From the NCBI GenBank assembly GCA_037176845.1, contig JAYKXP010000050.1, positions 62,001 to 126,000 on the forward strand: a stretch of 64,000 nucleotides of DNA. The letters run 5' to 3'. Each line of letters opens with the position of its first letter. Position 1 is the first letter of the stretch. Shown in pieces: positions 45,435 through 57,056 of this stretch. The notes under the pieces are model-generated. The model made no database searches. It had not been told where the DNA came from and saw only the letters and a list, made by a program, of their open reading frames with translations. Position numbers and translations under genes: made by a program. The DNA comes from Paramarasmius palmivorus. Taxonomy: Eukaryota > Basidiomycota > Agaricomycetes > Agaricales > Marasmiaceae.

Positions 45435-48118
45435 ATGCAGGCTCATCCGACAGCAAGAGCTTTGAACGAATCACCGGCTCCAGAGACCCAAGACTGGCGA
45501 GAAGAAGTGCAGACATTACCTGACAAGTCAGTCATCGCCTCTCTACTGAGTTGTCATTCCTGCTAACAAACGCGGTCACTCCTAGTAACTATGTTGTAGT
45601 TTTCACTGGGTCAGTGTGAACTCGAATCCTTGAAAACATATCTCTCATTCAATCTTGCTAGACTCTTGCTATTAGGTTTGTTCACCGTTTGAGATCCTAA
45701 ACATAGCTGAAGAGTTTCTCAGTCTTCCTCGCTGCCATGGACCAAACCATTGGTACGAGTAGTCCGTCCAAATTCCACGAAACATTTTTTGATAATCTAC
45801 TAGTGGCCGCTGCTCTTCCATCTATCGTTCGTGAGCTGGGAGGAGGAGACGCTTACTCTTGGGCTGGGACAGCGTATCTTTTGACCGGTGCATGTGAGTT
45901 ATTCGCCACTCGTCTTTCCTTCACGCTCTAAACCCATCTTGATTCAGGCTTGAACCCTCTCAATGGGAAGCTTTCAGTAACCTATCCCACTGTTTGAGAA
46001 ACGCGTGCTTGTCCTAATAAGACATCAACAGGACATTATAGGCCGAAAACTCCTGCTCTACGTCCACATGGGAATATTTCTCTTTGGATCCGCGCTCTGT
46101 GCATTGAGCCGATCCTTCATGATGTTTATCCTCAGTAGAGCCGTGCAGGGCATCGGCGGAGGAGGCGTACTGGCTCTGATGAATATCATAGTTAGCGAAA
46201 TCGTGTCTCTGGAAGAAAGGCCGAAGTATGGAGGGCTTAACGGGTAAGCCTTACCCCTCAATCTGGTCTATGACTGGTATTAACGTCATATACAGCGCGA
46301 TTTGGGGTATTGCCTCTGTTCTAGGGCCCTTGATAGGTGGGCGTCTAGTTATTACTCGTCCTGTACGTCCATCGTGACCAATCTACGAAGGTGGTGCCTT
46401 CACGGACCGCGTCTCATGGCGTTGGGCATTTTGGATTGTGAGTCGTGGTCATGCTAGTCTAATACTCGCGACTCAGTTCAAACCTTCTTCAGAACCTGCC
46501 AATCGGAGCTGTGTCTGCGGGATTACTTTTCTTCCTTAAGGTAACAACCAATTTACAGCATCATCATTGACACTCAATATGTTCTTATGCCGCCAGCTGA
46601 CACCCCAACCACGAAGAACATTCGCAGAAAACCTACGCCAGTTTGACTTCGTCGGTCTCATCCTTATCGTGAGCGGCGTTGTCTGCCTTCTCGTAGGCTT
46701 CCAGTTTGGACAGAACAACTGGGCGGATCCTCAAGCTATCGCTCTTGTGACACTTTCTGTGCTGCTCCTCGCTAGCGGGTGTATCAACGAATTGTACACG
46801 AAACAATCACCCATCATCCCACCAAGACTACTCAAAACTCGAACGACTACCGCTATCATGGGCTCAGGTGCTGTGCATATGTTCGTCTTCTTGATGGCTT
46901 CGTATTGTAAGCATTCGCGTTTCGTATGTTTTTAAACGTCACTAATGCATCTCGTAGTCCTTCCAACGTACTTCCAAGCGCTCGGTAGTTCAGCGACAAA
47001 GTCTGGCGTTGAAATGTTACCCTTCTCCCTGGTCAGTTCGGTCATGTCGTTCTGTTCTGGAATGGTGGTCGGAAAAACAGGGAGATACAGGCCTGTTTTC
47101 TGGACAGGATTCGTGAGTATGATTGTTCCTGTACTTCGTCAATGCTGAACGAGTTAACAGGTTCTCATGACTCTTGGATTCGGCCTTATGATTCGTTTGG
47201 ACGACCGTTCGAGCAGGTATGTTGCGATGTCGAAATACAGGCCGATGATGAATTCCGGTATTGTAGGATCGAAAAGGAGATGTACATCTTTGTTGCTGCT
47301 CTTGGAGCAGGGTGTTTCTTCCAGATACCTACCATAGGTACGCGTACCGTGGACCTACGAGATAAACATCGACTCAGTCGTTTCTAGCGCTTCAAGCGGC
47401 CATGCCAATGGCTGACATGGCTACGTCCACTACTGCGTTCATGCTTGTTAGGTTTGTCGTGTTTTGTCATACCCACTTTCGAAAGTTAAACTCCTTGTCT
47501 CAGATCCCTCAGTGGCTCCATTGGACTGAGCGTCGGGAGTATTGTATTCACAAATACGTTGCGCAGGCGGCTTATCACAGACGCACCCGAGTACTATGGA
47601 TCTTACAGACCGATCAGCGAGTCGGCAAATCAGCTCAAGGATTTGGCTTTCATTCAGGTACGGTTGTACTGCGATATCTGTGTGTCGGAGCTGACATGAC
47701 ACCTGCGTTGTCAGCCACCAGAATTGCGACAGCGGGTTATTCACGCTTACACAAAAAGCATTTCGCTGATGTGGTACGTAGAGTGAACGTCACGAACTAC
47801 GATCCTCTTGACTGATTGCAACTCCAGGCTTATCTGCACACCTCTTTTAGGGCTCGGGCTTTTCATGAGTACGCGATTATATTCTCTTTGGGATAAGCAT
47901 GTGAGGCTAACGAAGGGTGTGCAACTTTTGTAGCCTTCTTGATCCGTGGATACTCCCTGAAGAGACCTGTGGTGCGTTTGCGAGACCATGCTCCAAGTAG
48001 AGCCGAAGGTATTCAGCTGTCAACCCGAGATGAGCGACGCTCGAATGATGCTCCGACTCGGGTAGGCATACCGTATAATCAGTCATTACAATGTAGCGCC
48101 AAAGAGGTTTGTAAGTAG
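45435..48118 (+). CDS. MFS-1: DHA2-type drug/metabolite exporter; stop codon provided by transposon
   Basis: Proton-driven 14-helix exporter family. The start (MQAHPTARALNESPAPE) and the EVQTLPDK|NNYVVVFTG junction match MFS-2. The exons include AAMDQTI, VAAALPSIVRELGGGDAYSW, DIIGRKLLLYVHMG (motif A region), SRAVQGIGGGGVLALMN (motif C-like), VSWRWAFWINLPIG, QFDFVGLILIVSGVVCLL and ATKSGVEMLPFSLV. Many short introns of 50-60 bases are present. The last exon reads FLIRGYSLKRPVVRLRDHA onward and ends AKEVCK followed by TAG 48116-48118. That TAG is made of the last base of the target duplication plus the first two bases of the element at 48117. Without the element the frame would run ten more codons. 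The truncation affects only the cytosolic tail, so transport may be unaffected. Confidence 0.87.
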
Positions 48119-48620
48119 AGTGTATCTGCTGGCGTAAATACGGAACTCGTCCATATAAATTCGAGTTAATTAGTCACATTAGAGTGTATCTGTTTCCGTA
48201 TATACGGCGTTTGTGCTGTAGAAAAAAGGCTCCACTTCGTATATCCGTAGCTTTTTTGAGTGCGTAAACTGATAATTTTGTGTACATACCAGTTGATTCC
48301 ATACATACGGCTATCATGCCGTCAATATTGTTGCTTGGACAAGCGCCAGTCTCCGCAGGCCCTGGACGCATACGTCTGGATACTAACAGACCCAGTAGCT
48401 CACATAGTACCTCATGGATACTGTTACGACTGTTTCTGGTATCTTTTGTCTGAGCGAAGGCTAGTAGATGCGCAACTTATTGATATCAATCATTTCTTGG
48501 GTACAGTTTACGTTGTAAAATTTACAGAAAATTTGAAGCACCACTTTGAGATTTTTATCAAACATATTGACTCGAATTTATATGGACGAGTTCGGTATTT
48601 ACGCCAGCAGATACACTCTA
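48117..48620. mobile_element. 504 bp MITE-like element at the 3' end of MFS-1
   Basis: The 8-base direct repeat TTGTAAGT flanks it (48109-48116 and 48621-48628). The ends form a 50-base inverted repeat (48117-48166 against 48570-48619) with one mismatch, beginning AGAGTGTATCTGCTGGCG. One extra A at the right end leaves a one-base asymmetry. No transposase is encoded. A further AGAGTGTATCTG copy lies inside, near 48181. An 8-base duplication suggests a hAT-like source, but the terminal sequence alone does not prove it. It is different from the element at 6988. Confidence 0.85.
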
Positions 48621-48628
48621 TTGTAAGT

Positions 48629-49025
48629 GCCTGAAAATGACTCGACATTTGCGGGAAGCACATTAAAACCGCCGTGAGAACATTGAACGCTCTGATGGGT
48701 CCGAGACTCCGCTTCACCGTTTCAACTTGAACTACGATCAAATGCCTATCATCAGGATGGTTAAACTGGGACCTCACACCTTTCAATATTTATGATCTTG
48801 CTGGTTTATACGCGCTTTCACAGCTATGACTACTGGCTATTGTGCCTTTTTATCGGCCCTTTGACCGCGGATCTCCACATCATGGGTAGTTCCTTGATAG
48901 ACAGCCCTAGTGCTATGCGCGACGGGATTATTCATGCGTATTCATGACTCGGTCCAAAGGTGCGTGATTTAGAGTTTAAATGGCTGAACTGAAATTCTTA
49001 CCTGCACCTCTACCTTCGGAAAGCG
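48629..49025. other. Remnant of the original MFS-1 3' end, and MFS-2 promoter
   Basis: The first 39 bases continue the MFS-1 frame (TGC CTG AAA ATG ACT ...) to a TAA near 48666, the probable ancestral stop. The rest shows no gene. Confidence 0.6.
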
Positions 49026-51650
49026 ATGCAAAAGCCTTTGACTCAAGCCCCGAACGAAGCGCCGGTTCCAGAAGCTGACAATGAACTCGAAGTACAAACG
49101 TTCCCTGAAAAGTGTGTCCATCCTCCATATGTATCTGCTTCGACCGATGATAACATTCTTGTAGTAACTATGTGCTGGTTTTCACGGGGTAAGCTGAGAG
49201 TTTCACTCAGTTTGGGCCCCTCTAACTGGACACCATTTACAGGTTGAATCTTTTAGGTACGTCCTACTCTATTGATTTCATGTTTCATCCATTCAATATG
49301 CCTTGTCTAGTCTTTGTTGCGGCCATGGACCAAACTATAGGTGATCCTTTGGCGTAAATTCATTTGTACCCGTGATTTTCTGAAACAATTGTAGTTTCTG
49401 CTGCCCTCCCGACCATCGTCCGCGACTTGGGAGGAGGTGATGCATACTCTTGGGCAGGAACAGCATACATCATTGCCGCTGCATGTGAGTGATTGTTTGC
49501 CACTCGATCTCTGTGAACTAATTCCGGCGTAGCTTTGACGCCACTGAACGGGAAGCTATCGGTACTTCTGTCATTTATGTCGGACACTGGAAGATTCTGA
49601 ACGAATTGCAGGATATTGTTGGACGAAAGCCTATGTTGTTCGTGAACATCGCCATATTCCTCATTGGATCAGCACTTTGCGGAGCAAGCCAGTCTTTTAT
49701 CATGTTCATAATAAGCAGAGCTATTCAAGGGATAGGCGCAGGTGGTATAATGCCAATGATGACGATTATAATCGGTGATATACTGCCCTTAGAATCACGA
49801 GCGACATACAGCGGAATCCTTGGGTAAGGTCTCAAGTTAGCTGCCTTCTGGGTCGGGTTCACTAATACTATTGACAGCTCAATATGGGGTCTCGCTGCCT
49901 TGTTGGGGCCTCTGATAGGTAGGGCCATCTCATTACACCTAATATGTTATGCTGACGTTGTTCCTGGCGATAGGTGGTGCTTTGACTGACCGTGCTTCCT
50001 GGCGCTGGGCGTTCTGGATTGTGGGTGTTTGTGTCTTGACGCTCTTTCCATTTCTCATTGAAGATGATCACTCCCAGAATATACCGATTGGAGTTGTTGC
50101 CACTGGATTCTTTTTTCCCCTTAAGGTGAATTGCCCCTCATTCTCCAGGGTGCCGCTCACCTTAACTACCTGCTTGTCCAGCTGAATCCCCTGCCTCGCA
50201 AAACCTTCGCTGAAAATCTACGCGAATTTGATTTCATTGGATTAACCTTGATCATGACCGGTGTTCTTTGCCTCCTAGTCGGCTTTCAGCTTGGGCAGGA
50301 CAACTGGGCGAACCCTCAAGCCATAGCCACAGTAGTCTTTGCTACTTTGCTCCTCATCGGCGGGTGTATTAATGAGCTCTGCACAAGAAAATCTCCGATT
50401 ATCCCACCGAGATTGCTCAAAACACGTACAACCACCGCTATTCTAGGTGCAGGTGCTATTCATTCGGCCACGTTCATGATGGCAACTTATTGTAAGTGTT
50501 CTTGCATCGAAAAGGGATACCTTTAACACAGTTGTTCGCAGTTCTTCCAACGTATTTTCAAAGTCTTGGAAGCTCAGCGACAAGGTCGGGTATTGAGATG
50601 CTGCCATTCTCGATGATCGGCTCTTTGGTTTCTTTCCTTGTGGGCATCACCGTCGGAAAAACGGGGAAATATCGACCCGTCTTCTGGGGAGGATTTGTAC
50701 GCCTTCCTTCAGTTTCCACAGCACTCATTCTGAAGCGTGCATACAGACTCTTATGACCCTCGGATACGCGCTCATGGCCCAATTAGATGATCGCTCAAGC
50801 AGGTATGCCTTATATTGTTGTCTATACTCCGAGCGCTAATCCTAGTTCTGTCTCTTCAGAGTAGAGAAGGAACTGTATCTCTTTGTTGCAGCTCTGGGCG
50901 CAGGAACCTTCTTCCAGATCCCTACAATAGGTTCGTACGACGCTTAGACATCAGAATGGAAGGTTATACCCTGTCAACAGCGCTCCAAGCCGCCATGCCC
51001 ATCGCTGACATGGCCACAACCACCACCGCTTACATGCTCGTCAGGTTTGCCGTTTGGGGATCTACCCTGGTGGCTCATGCTGATTCGTTAAGTACAGGTC
51101 CCTGAGTAGCTCCATTGCGCTTAGCGTCGGGAGCGTGATTTTCACCAGCACTTTGCGGCGACGCCTTGCCGAGGATGCGCCAGACTATCATGGGTCCGAC
51201 AGACCCATCAGCGAGCTGGCGAACCAGCTACGGGACTTGATCTTAATTGAGGTGCGATCGTTCCCACCGGATCTTGTTATGGATGTCTGAATTGTCAGAA
51301 CAGCCACCAGAATTGCGCCAAAGGGTGATACATGCCTACACCAAGAGCATTTCAATGATGTGGTACGGTATAGTGTGAAGTTCAATATTTTCCGTAATAA
51401 CACGTCTAATTTCAGGCTGGTCTGCACGCCTCTTCTCGCCGTCGGATTATGTTTAAGTAAGTGTGCATACATGCTGCTCTCTGAACCCTACTCATGATTC
51501 GTAGCCTTTTTAATCCGAGGTTACTCGCTGAAGAGGCCTACTGTCATAAAATCTACTGGCATACCCACCAGTTCCGAAGAAAGCGGTGAAGTGATTGATC
51601 ATGATGAATTTGGCGGATATCGAGACGACGATAATGTAACGGATAATTGA
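49026..51650 (+). CDS. MFS-2: DHA2-type drug/metabolite exporter
   Basis: Paralogue of MFS-1 in tandem. It starts MQKPLTQAPNEAPVPEAD; EVQTFPEN|NYVLVFTG leads into the first membrane segment, then VFVAAMDQTI, VSAALPTIVRDLGGGDAYSW, DIVGRKPMLFVNIAIFLIGS, SRAIQGIGAGGIMPMMT, ASWRWAFWI|NIPIG, FDFIGLTLIMTGVLCLL and GSSATRSGIEMLPFSMI. The late exons give VEKELYLFVAALGAGTFFQ, AAMPIADMATTTTAYMLVR, SLSSSIALSVGSVIFTS and FLIRGYSLKRPTV, ending in an acidic tail at TGA 51648-51650. Introns sit at the same places as in MFS-1. No lesion is visible. It is the likely efflux pump for a cluster product or for self-protection; the substrate is unknown. Confidence 0.9.
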
Positions 51651-51846
51651 GCTATTGCAATTAATCGTAGTTATGAAACGATACAAACGTGGTCAGAGTT
51701 AAAGCGAGGCTACAGAGGGCTACAGCTTGCAATTGGGTTTCGGAACTGACCGGTGTCGTGGCCTAGACCTGCCAGGCACGTGATGCGGAAAATCCGTGGT
51801 GACGGAATTTTCGACATCGAGTCAGCTCTTTCTACTCTTGACCACC

Positions 51847-53739
51847 ATGTCTGACGACCTCGACGCTGATCTCTACGGTGGTAAGCTAGTTCATCTTGCG
51901 TTCCTACAGACTTTTCTAAGCTTTTTATAGACCTTTATGAATCGCAACAGGCTGAGCAGTCAGCTGAAGAGAAGACCACCTCAGAATCTCAACCCCAAGA
52001 AAAAACTCCGAGTGCTCCAGAAACCTCGGAAACCAAGCCCCCGACAGCAAGCCTCGATACCCAAAACATACCATCATATTCGACGACACCCACAATACAG
52101 ACTCCTAGCGTTGCCCCGCCCACTCAGCAAATTCCGACATACGAGGAGAATGCGCAACCATCGACAGGCTACAGCAATATGCCGATGCAAAGGGGTCCTG
52201 GCGCCGTTGCTTATCAGAACCTCGCTGGTGGTGTGGATCAGAGAACTGTCCGCCCATCAGAAATGAAGGACGAAGGGTAAGAACTCCTTTCATTTGACTA
52301 AATATTCCTCCACAGGCGCCTACTGTGTTCTTGACGCCGTGCTCCGCTGGCAGAGTGTAATTGGATAGTCCGTACGCCGTAATATTGCGTTGTCTCAAAC
52401 ACTAGGCTAGACTAAGCTAGGCTAAACACAGTAGAGTCCTCTACCATCTCTTGTGGCGTTCTATCTGTCCTAGCCTACGGGATACTAATAACATGTTTTT
52501 TATATCCTATACCCTATTTGGCCATCGACCTTCACTCTTTGCCCCTCCGCGAAATTCGACTGTATCTTGTCAAATGAATACAGGAAGATGTTCATTGGCG
52601 GCCTAAACTGGGACACCACCGATGGTGAGGGTTCACCTTTTCCTTCCCGGAGAGTTGCTGAGCAGTTGTATTCAGAGGGTCTGCGGGACTACTTCTCGCA
52701 ATTCGGAAAAGTGGACGCATGCACCATCATGCGAGACGCTGCTGGTCGTTCACGATGTTTCGCGTTCCTCACGTTTGAGGATCCTGCGAGTGTCAACAAA
52801 GTAATGGTCCAAGAACATTTCTTGGACGGCAAAATTGTACGTGGCTGTTGTGTGTAAATAGAACATTTCTAATGAAAGTTCGCACCTGATTAGATTGACC
52901 CAAAACGAGCTATACCTCGAGAAGAACACCAACGTGCAACGAAGCTTTTCATTGGGGGTTTAGCCGGCAGTGTTACCTCTGAGTCAATGCGTGAATTCTT
53001 CTCGCAATTCGGTAACGTCATTGATTCAACTGTCATGTTGGATCGTGAGACGGGAAGAAGCAAAGGATTTGGTTTCATTTCCCTAGAAGATACGGACGTC
53101 AGACCATTCCTAGGCTTCGGAAACCTGGAGATTGATGGAAAATTAGTGTGTTGGATCCTTCTCGTGTGACGAGCCCTTCGCTGACCAATATTCCTACCTA
53201 AGATTGACGTCAAACTAGCGCAACCACGGTATCAGCGAGAGCAATTCAGTGAAGATCAGCAGCAACAGCAATATGAAGGCGGTGGTGGAAACTTCAACAA
53301 TCGTAGCGGTGGGAGTTACAACAACAACACTAACTTCCAGGGTGGTACTGCCGGTCAAGGTAGCGCAGGTAATATGGCTTTTGACCCACAGGCTTTGGCT
53401 ACGCTCTACACACGTATGTTCCAAATGGCCAACGGCGGAATGGGTGGTATGAACATGATGGGCGGCAATATGGGAGGTATGGGTGGCATGGGGATGATGG
53501 GTGGCGGACCTGGGATGCAGAGGAATCCTATGATGGGTGGTGGTATGCCAGGTATGGGTAGAGGTGGAAACGGTATGATGCAAGGAGGCGCTGGTGGACA
53601 AATTCCCAAGGGGCCAAGAGCCGGAGGTGCTCCTGGCGCACCTGCAGCTGGGATGGGTGGTCCTGACGCTGGTGTAGGACCTCAAAGAGCTGCACAGCGG
53701 GGGCAGCACAGCTTCCATCCGTACGCTCGGGGAAGATAG
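51847..53739 (+). CDS. Two-RRM RNA-binding protein with Gly/Met-rich tail (Hrp1/DAZAP1/Musashi type)
   Basis: Six exons (51847-51880, 51931-52276, 52584-52624, 52676-52836, 52894-53145, 53203-53739) join in frame to 456 residues. An acidic, Gln/Pro/Ser-rich N-terminus (residues 1-127) precedes RRM1, with RNP2 [12 protein letters not shown] and RNP1-like [13 protein letters not shown]2 has RNP2 [11 protein letters not shown] and RNP1 SKGFGFISL. The second half is Asn/Gln-rich, then a long Gly/Met region ([12 protein letters not shown] repeats), a typical disordered RNA-granule tail. It should act in mRNA 3'-end processing or export, as Hrp1-type proteins do. The 307-base intron 2 is much longer than the others in this window. 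Confidence 0.92.
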
Positions 53740-54121
53740 TTTATGTTCGGTATTACTCTTTCACTCGTTTGTTAACGTTTAAATACCGTTGGATTAACAC
53801 TGCTAGTAAGAACATTATGTCTAGGACCATTAGAGTACCATGTACAGTAAATCAGATTGATTATCCAGCCAACGGAGAACGAATATCTCGAGCTCTTGCA
53901 CAGTTGTGAAAGGTAAGATATGTCCGATTCCGCACCGCCTTGGCGCCGTCCCTGGGAAAAAAAAAGTTTTTGGCAAATCCATAATCGCGAGGCCCCGCAT
54001 GCGCGGGTTATCGCAACCGCAGCGTCGAAACTACGAACGACGGCTCAAAGATTAGGCCGTCGTTTCTATAAAAGCAGTAGGCTGAACGAAACAGATACAT
54101 CACAGAACGAACATCACAAAC
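53740..54121. promoter_or_regulatory. Promoter region of the histidine-rich gene
   Basis: A TATA box (CTATAAAAGC) lies about 55 bases before the ATG at 54122. A GC-rich partial palindrome CCCCGCATGCGCGGG lies at about 53995-54008. No other gene is seen. Confidence 0.5.
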
Positions 54122-54532
54122 ATGCACCATCATCACCACCACGGTCACCATCCTCACGCCTTTCATGGTCCTCCTCCCCACGGACCACATGGACCCCACG
54201 GCCCTCATGGTCCGCCTCCACCTCCGCCTCCACCTCCAGGCCATGGACACCGACATGGCCCTTCAGGCCTCCTTGGGGGCCTCCTCAGCTCGGGAGGTCG
54301 CCATCATGGACATGGTGGCTTGATAGGAAAACTTCTCAGTAGTAAGCATGGTCACGGTCACGGAGGATACCACCATGGACATGGAGGACCCGGATTCGGA
54401 GGACATCATCATGGACATGGAGGTCCTGGATTTGGAGGACATCATCATGGACACGGAGGTCCTGGATTTGGAGGACACCACCATCACCATCATGGCCATG
54501 GAGGACACCACGGTGGTCCTGGCTTTTTCTAA
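54122..54532 (+). CDS. Small histidine/glycine-rich protein, putative metal binder
   Basis: A single-exon frame of 136 codons starting MHHHHHHGHHPHAFHG. By my count about 43 residues are His; Gly and Pro make up most of the rest. In order: a His run, GPH triplets, a nine-Pro run, two short hydrophobic segments (PSGLLGGLLSSGG and GGLIGKLLSSKHG), then three HGHGGPGFGGHH repeats and a His run, ending GGPGFF. There is no Cys and no signal peptide. Such compositions bind Ni, Zn or Cu in other proteins; here that is inference. The opposite strand also gives low-complexity frames, so coding status rests on the promoter-like TATA box, the precise repeat phase and the clean start and stop. I recognise no named family. 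Confidence 0.7.
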   Translation: MHHHHHHGHHPHAFHGPPPHGPHGPHGPHGPPPPPPPPPGHGHRHGPSGLLGGLLSSGGRHHGHGGLIGKLLSSKHGHGHGGYHHGHGGPGFGGHHHGHGGPGFGGHHHGHGGPGFGGHHHHHHGHGGHHGGPGFF

Positions 54533-55549
54533 TGTGTTTCGAAGAATATGTGTCTGCCAGGTCTGCCGCTTCGTTTTCGTTGCTGAGTCCCCCAGTACTG
54601 ACTTCTTCGCCTATAGGGTAGAACATCTTCGTTGCCATTCGCGTGCTCTAAACATGGACTTTATATCAAAGCTTAGCATATTCTCGCACATTGACTTGAT
54701 CAATGGACTACATACGTACCTAGTCACTCTCATTCTAAAGACGATCTAAATTAGTGTAGCGCGATGTTTGTAGTCGTTTTCAGTCGCTTAATGTATATCC
54801 AGCACTGTATTTGCGAAGGCATCTGACAAATAAACGTTATTTTCCTTTCGCAAAAGTAAAGACTAGGGTACTTACAAGACTTAAAGCTTAAAGTATGGAA
54901 TTCGCTTTGCAGACTAGCTTCAGTTCATGCAGTAGCCTTCGGACGAAGATAGTATGATGTAGATCTGAATGCGCTTTTTATTTCTATGAAAAGAGTTCTA
55001 CATCTTTGGACCTCCAATATCGTGCCGTCTTCCGTCCGCTAATCGAAGGGTTGTACCGCTACTACTCATTTCTAATGAGCTTTCGATTCGGCGGCAATCT
55101 GGGCTGCGTAAGGGTTTCTGGGATCCTTGGCGTACTCTGGTGCTGTTTTTGTAGCAAACACGATGTAGAATGGGGTATAGGAAAGACGAAAGGAAAGCAT
55201 TAGTTTCCATCATAAAGCACATGAAATTGCCACGTACAGCGAACAGCCATATCCTGAATTTTACCAACGTAGTAAATGGTAATTGATCCTGCTACCATGA
55301 AGGGCCAAAGGGGGCGAGCGAACTAGTTGACCACAGGAAAAAGTCGGATGTCAGTTTAGAAGAATTACAATGTCGGGCGAGAGAAAACTTGCAGGAGTTG
55401 GCCATTTACGGAGTCCAAAGAGTGCCATGTTTGGTTTCTAAAGAGCAGTGTTAGAATAACGAAGCTTAAAAGAATGAAATGCACCATACATGAGGCTCGA
55501 GAATGGGAGCAAAGTTGGGAATCGGGTGTAACCGTCACACCATTGCACC
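54533..55549. other. Intergenic
   Basis: No gene is supported. It holds the 3' end of the histidine-rich gene and upstream sequence of the kinase-like gene. Confidence 0.5.
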
Positions 55550-56647
55550 ATGTCACTCGGTCCACGTGACTCAAATGACCTCATCATGTTCCTCGATATC
55601 ATGTTTAGACTCGTCGAAGCTGAAGACCAGGATCATCGCGCATGCATGGTCTCGGGGTATCCAGACATATCTGTATCGCTTGACCACCCCGAACCACTAC
55701 AAGATGCCAGCATCCGAGTCACTCATATCCTGAGCGAGACCAAGGAGTCAACTATTTACGCAGGGCAGCTCGTCGGCGAGAAGGGAAACGAGGACATGGT
55801 GCTCAAGATCCATGCCAAGACTGAACAGGCTGAGGCTGAGGCTCAGCACTATAAGGAAATGAAGGGTCTTCAGGGTTCCGTCATTCCTCGCTTTTATGGT
55901 CTATTCCAGGGCAAGACATTGTTTGGAGATCATGTTGCTGGCATTATCTTGGAGCGTTTCGGGGAGCCTGTTGACAAGTCGCTCGACGATTTGGACCGAA
56001 AGACCAAGTACGCATTTTGCCATTCAGATTGTACCATTTTCTTTGCTGATATCCGAAGCAAAGGGCCCGCATTCTTGATTGCATGGATAAAATCCACAAA
56101 GCAGGACTTGCACCTGATGATATAGGACCAGAGAATGTCTTATCTGATGGGAAAGACATAAGAATCAACGACTTCACAAACACATATCCTCACGAGTGTA
56201 GGTCGACGTACGACTATCTTAATGCGCCCGAGATAGTAAAGCAGGAGGAACTTCGCCCTGCTTTGATGTGTTGGGAGCTGTATGCCTTAGCTTCGGAGAT
56301 CGGATTCTGGACAATTCGTATGTTTTGATTTTGCTCTTAGGTTCATGTATAAGTTCATTGCGTCCCTAGCAAAAGTAGTGATCAATGGTTTTGCTTACCC
56401 CACAGAAGGAATGCCAACTGACCCGGAGGTCATCCAGAAGCTCAATCCTGAACACTTTTTTGCTGTGTATAATGGCAACCAGCTCGTCACCTTGCTGGAA
56501 ACTTACTACCGGATTGTGTACAAGGAGCTGGAATCTGGAAGATCGGTAGAGGAGCTACGGGAAGACATGGAGCAGTTGATGAAGAGGGCTGAGGATCAGT
56601 GGACGGTCCGGTATGTAACTATGTGGATCATGCTATGCAACTACTGA
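55550..56647 (+). CDS. Kinase-fold protein with degenerate catalytic motifs
   Basis: Exon 1 (55550-56007) gives MSLGPRDSNDLIMFLDIMFR, then VTHILSETKESTIYAGQL, and MVLKIHAKTEQAEAEAQHYK resembling the beta-3 Lys and alpha-C helix. Exon 2 (56064-56317) reads ARILDCMDKIHKAGLAPDDI, GPENVLSDG and IRINDFTNTYPHEC. These positions align with the HxDxxxxN and DFG motifs, but His is replaced (APDDI) and DFG reads NDFT. A last exon, from about 56341, gives a helical region ending with a charged coil (SVEELREDMEQLMKRAED). The join between the last two exons does not keep frame with the sites I can see, so that junction or the gene itself may be damaged. It is probably a pseudokinase-like member of a fungal family, unrelated to the kinases at 5-15 kb. 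Confidence 0.6.
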
Positions 56648-57056
56648 TGATAGACTACCCAGATTCCCTCATATTCAACACTGCTATGGTCGCAAATGAC
56701 CAGGAACTTGAACTTCAAGACAGGTCTGCACACCATCATATAACTTTACCTTTTCTCTTTGACACAAATTCATGTTCAGAGCATTGAACGACTGTATGAC
56801 AGCTGTATTGACCTTGTATTACTATTATCGTATATCAAATCACTCATTCAGTCGACGGGCTTCAGAGTCAGAATTCCGCGAGATTCATGATTCACGGCTA
56901 TTGGTTGAGGACATGCGCGAATATTCCCCCCTCCCTTTGCGCTTTCAATCATAAAAAGAACATTCATCAACTTCAACTCCACTTCTGCACCCTGTTTGAG
57001 CACATCCCATCCAGATAACAGTTCGACTTGTACACTTCCCCGTACACTTTCACGAT
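56648..57056. other. Possible 3' end of kinase-like gene, otherwise non-coding
   Basis: A donor-like GTATGTAAC follows at 56609 and short frames continue to about 56954, but no family feature is visible. Confidence 0.4.

Noticed and set aside
27892..51650. Cluster as a known sterol biosynthesis (ERG) locus
   Set aside because: The 3-beta-HSD proteins are longer than ERG26 and come with DAO, AtuA and exporter genes, which sterol synthesis does not need.
53215..53718. 167-codon minus frame over the RRM gene
   Set aside because: Antisense shadow of the Gly/Met-rich exon.
54263..54638. Antisense Met/Ser/Val-rich frames over the histidine-rich gene
   Set aside because: They are mirror products of the repeated codons; the plus frame has the better start, stop and promoter.
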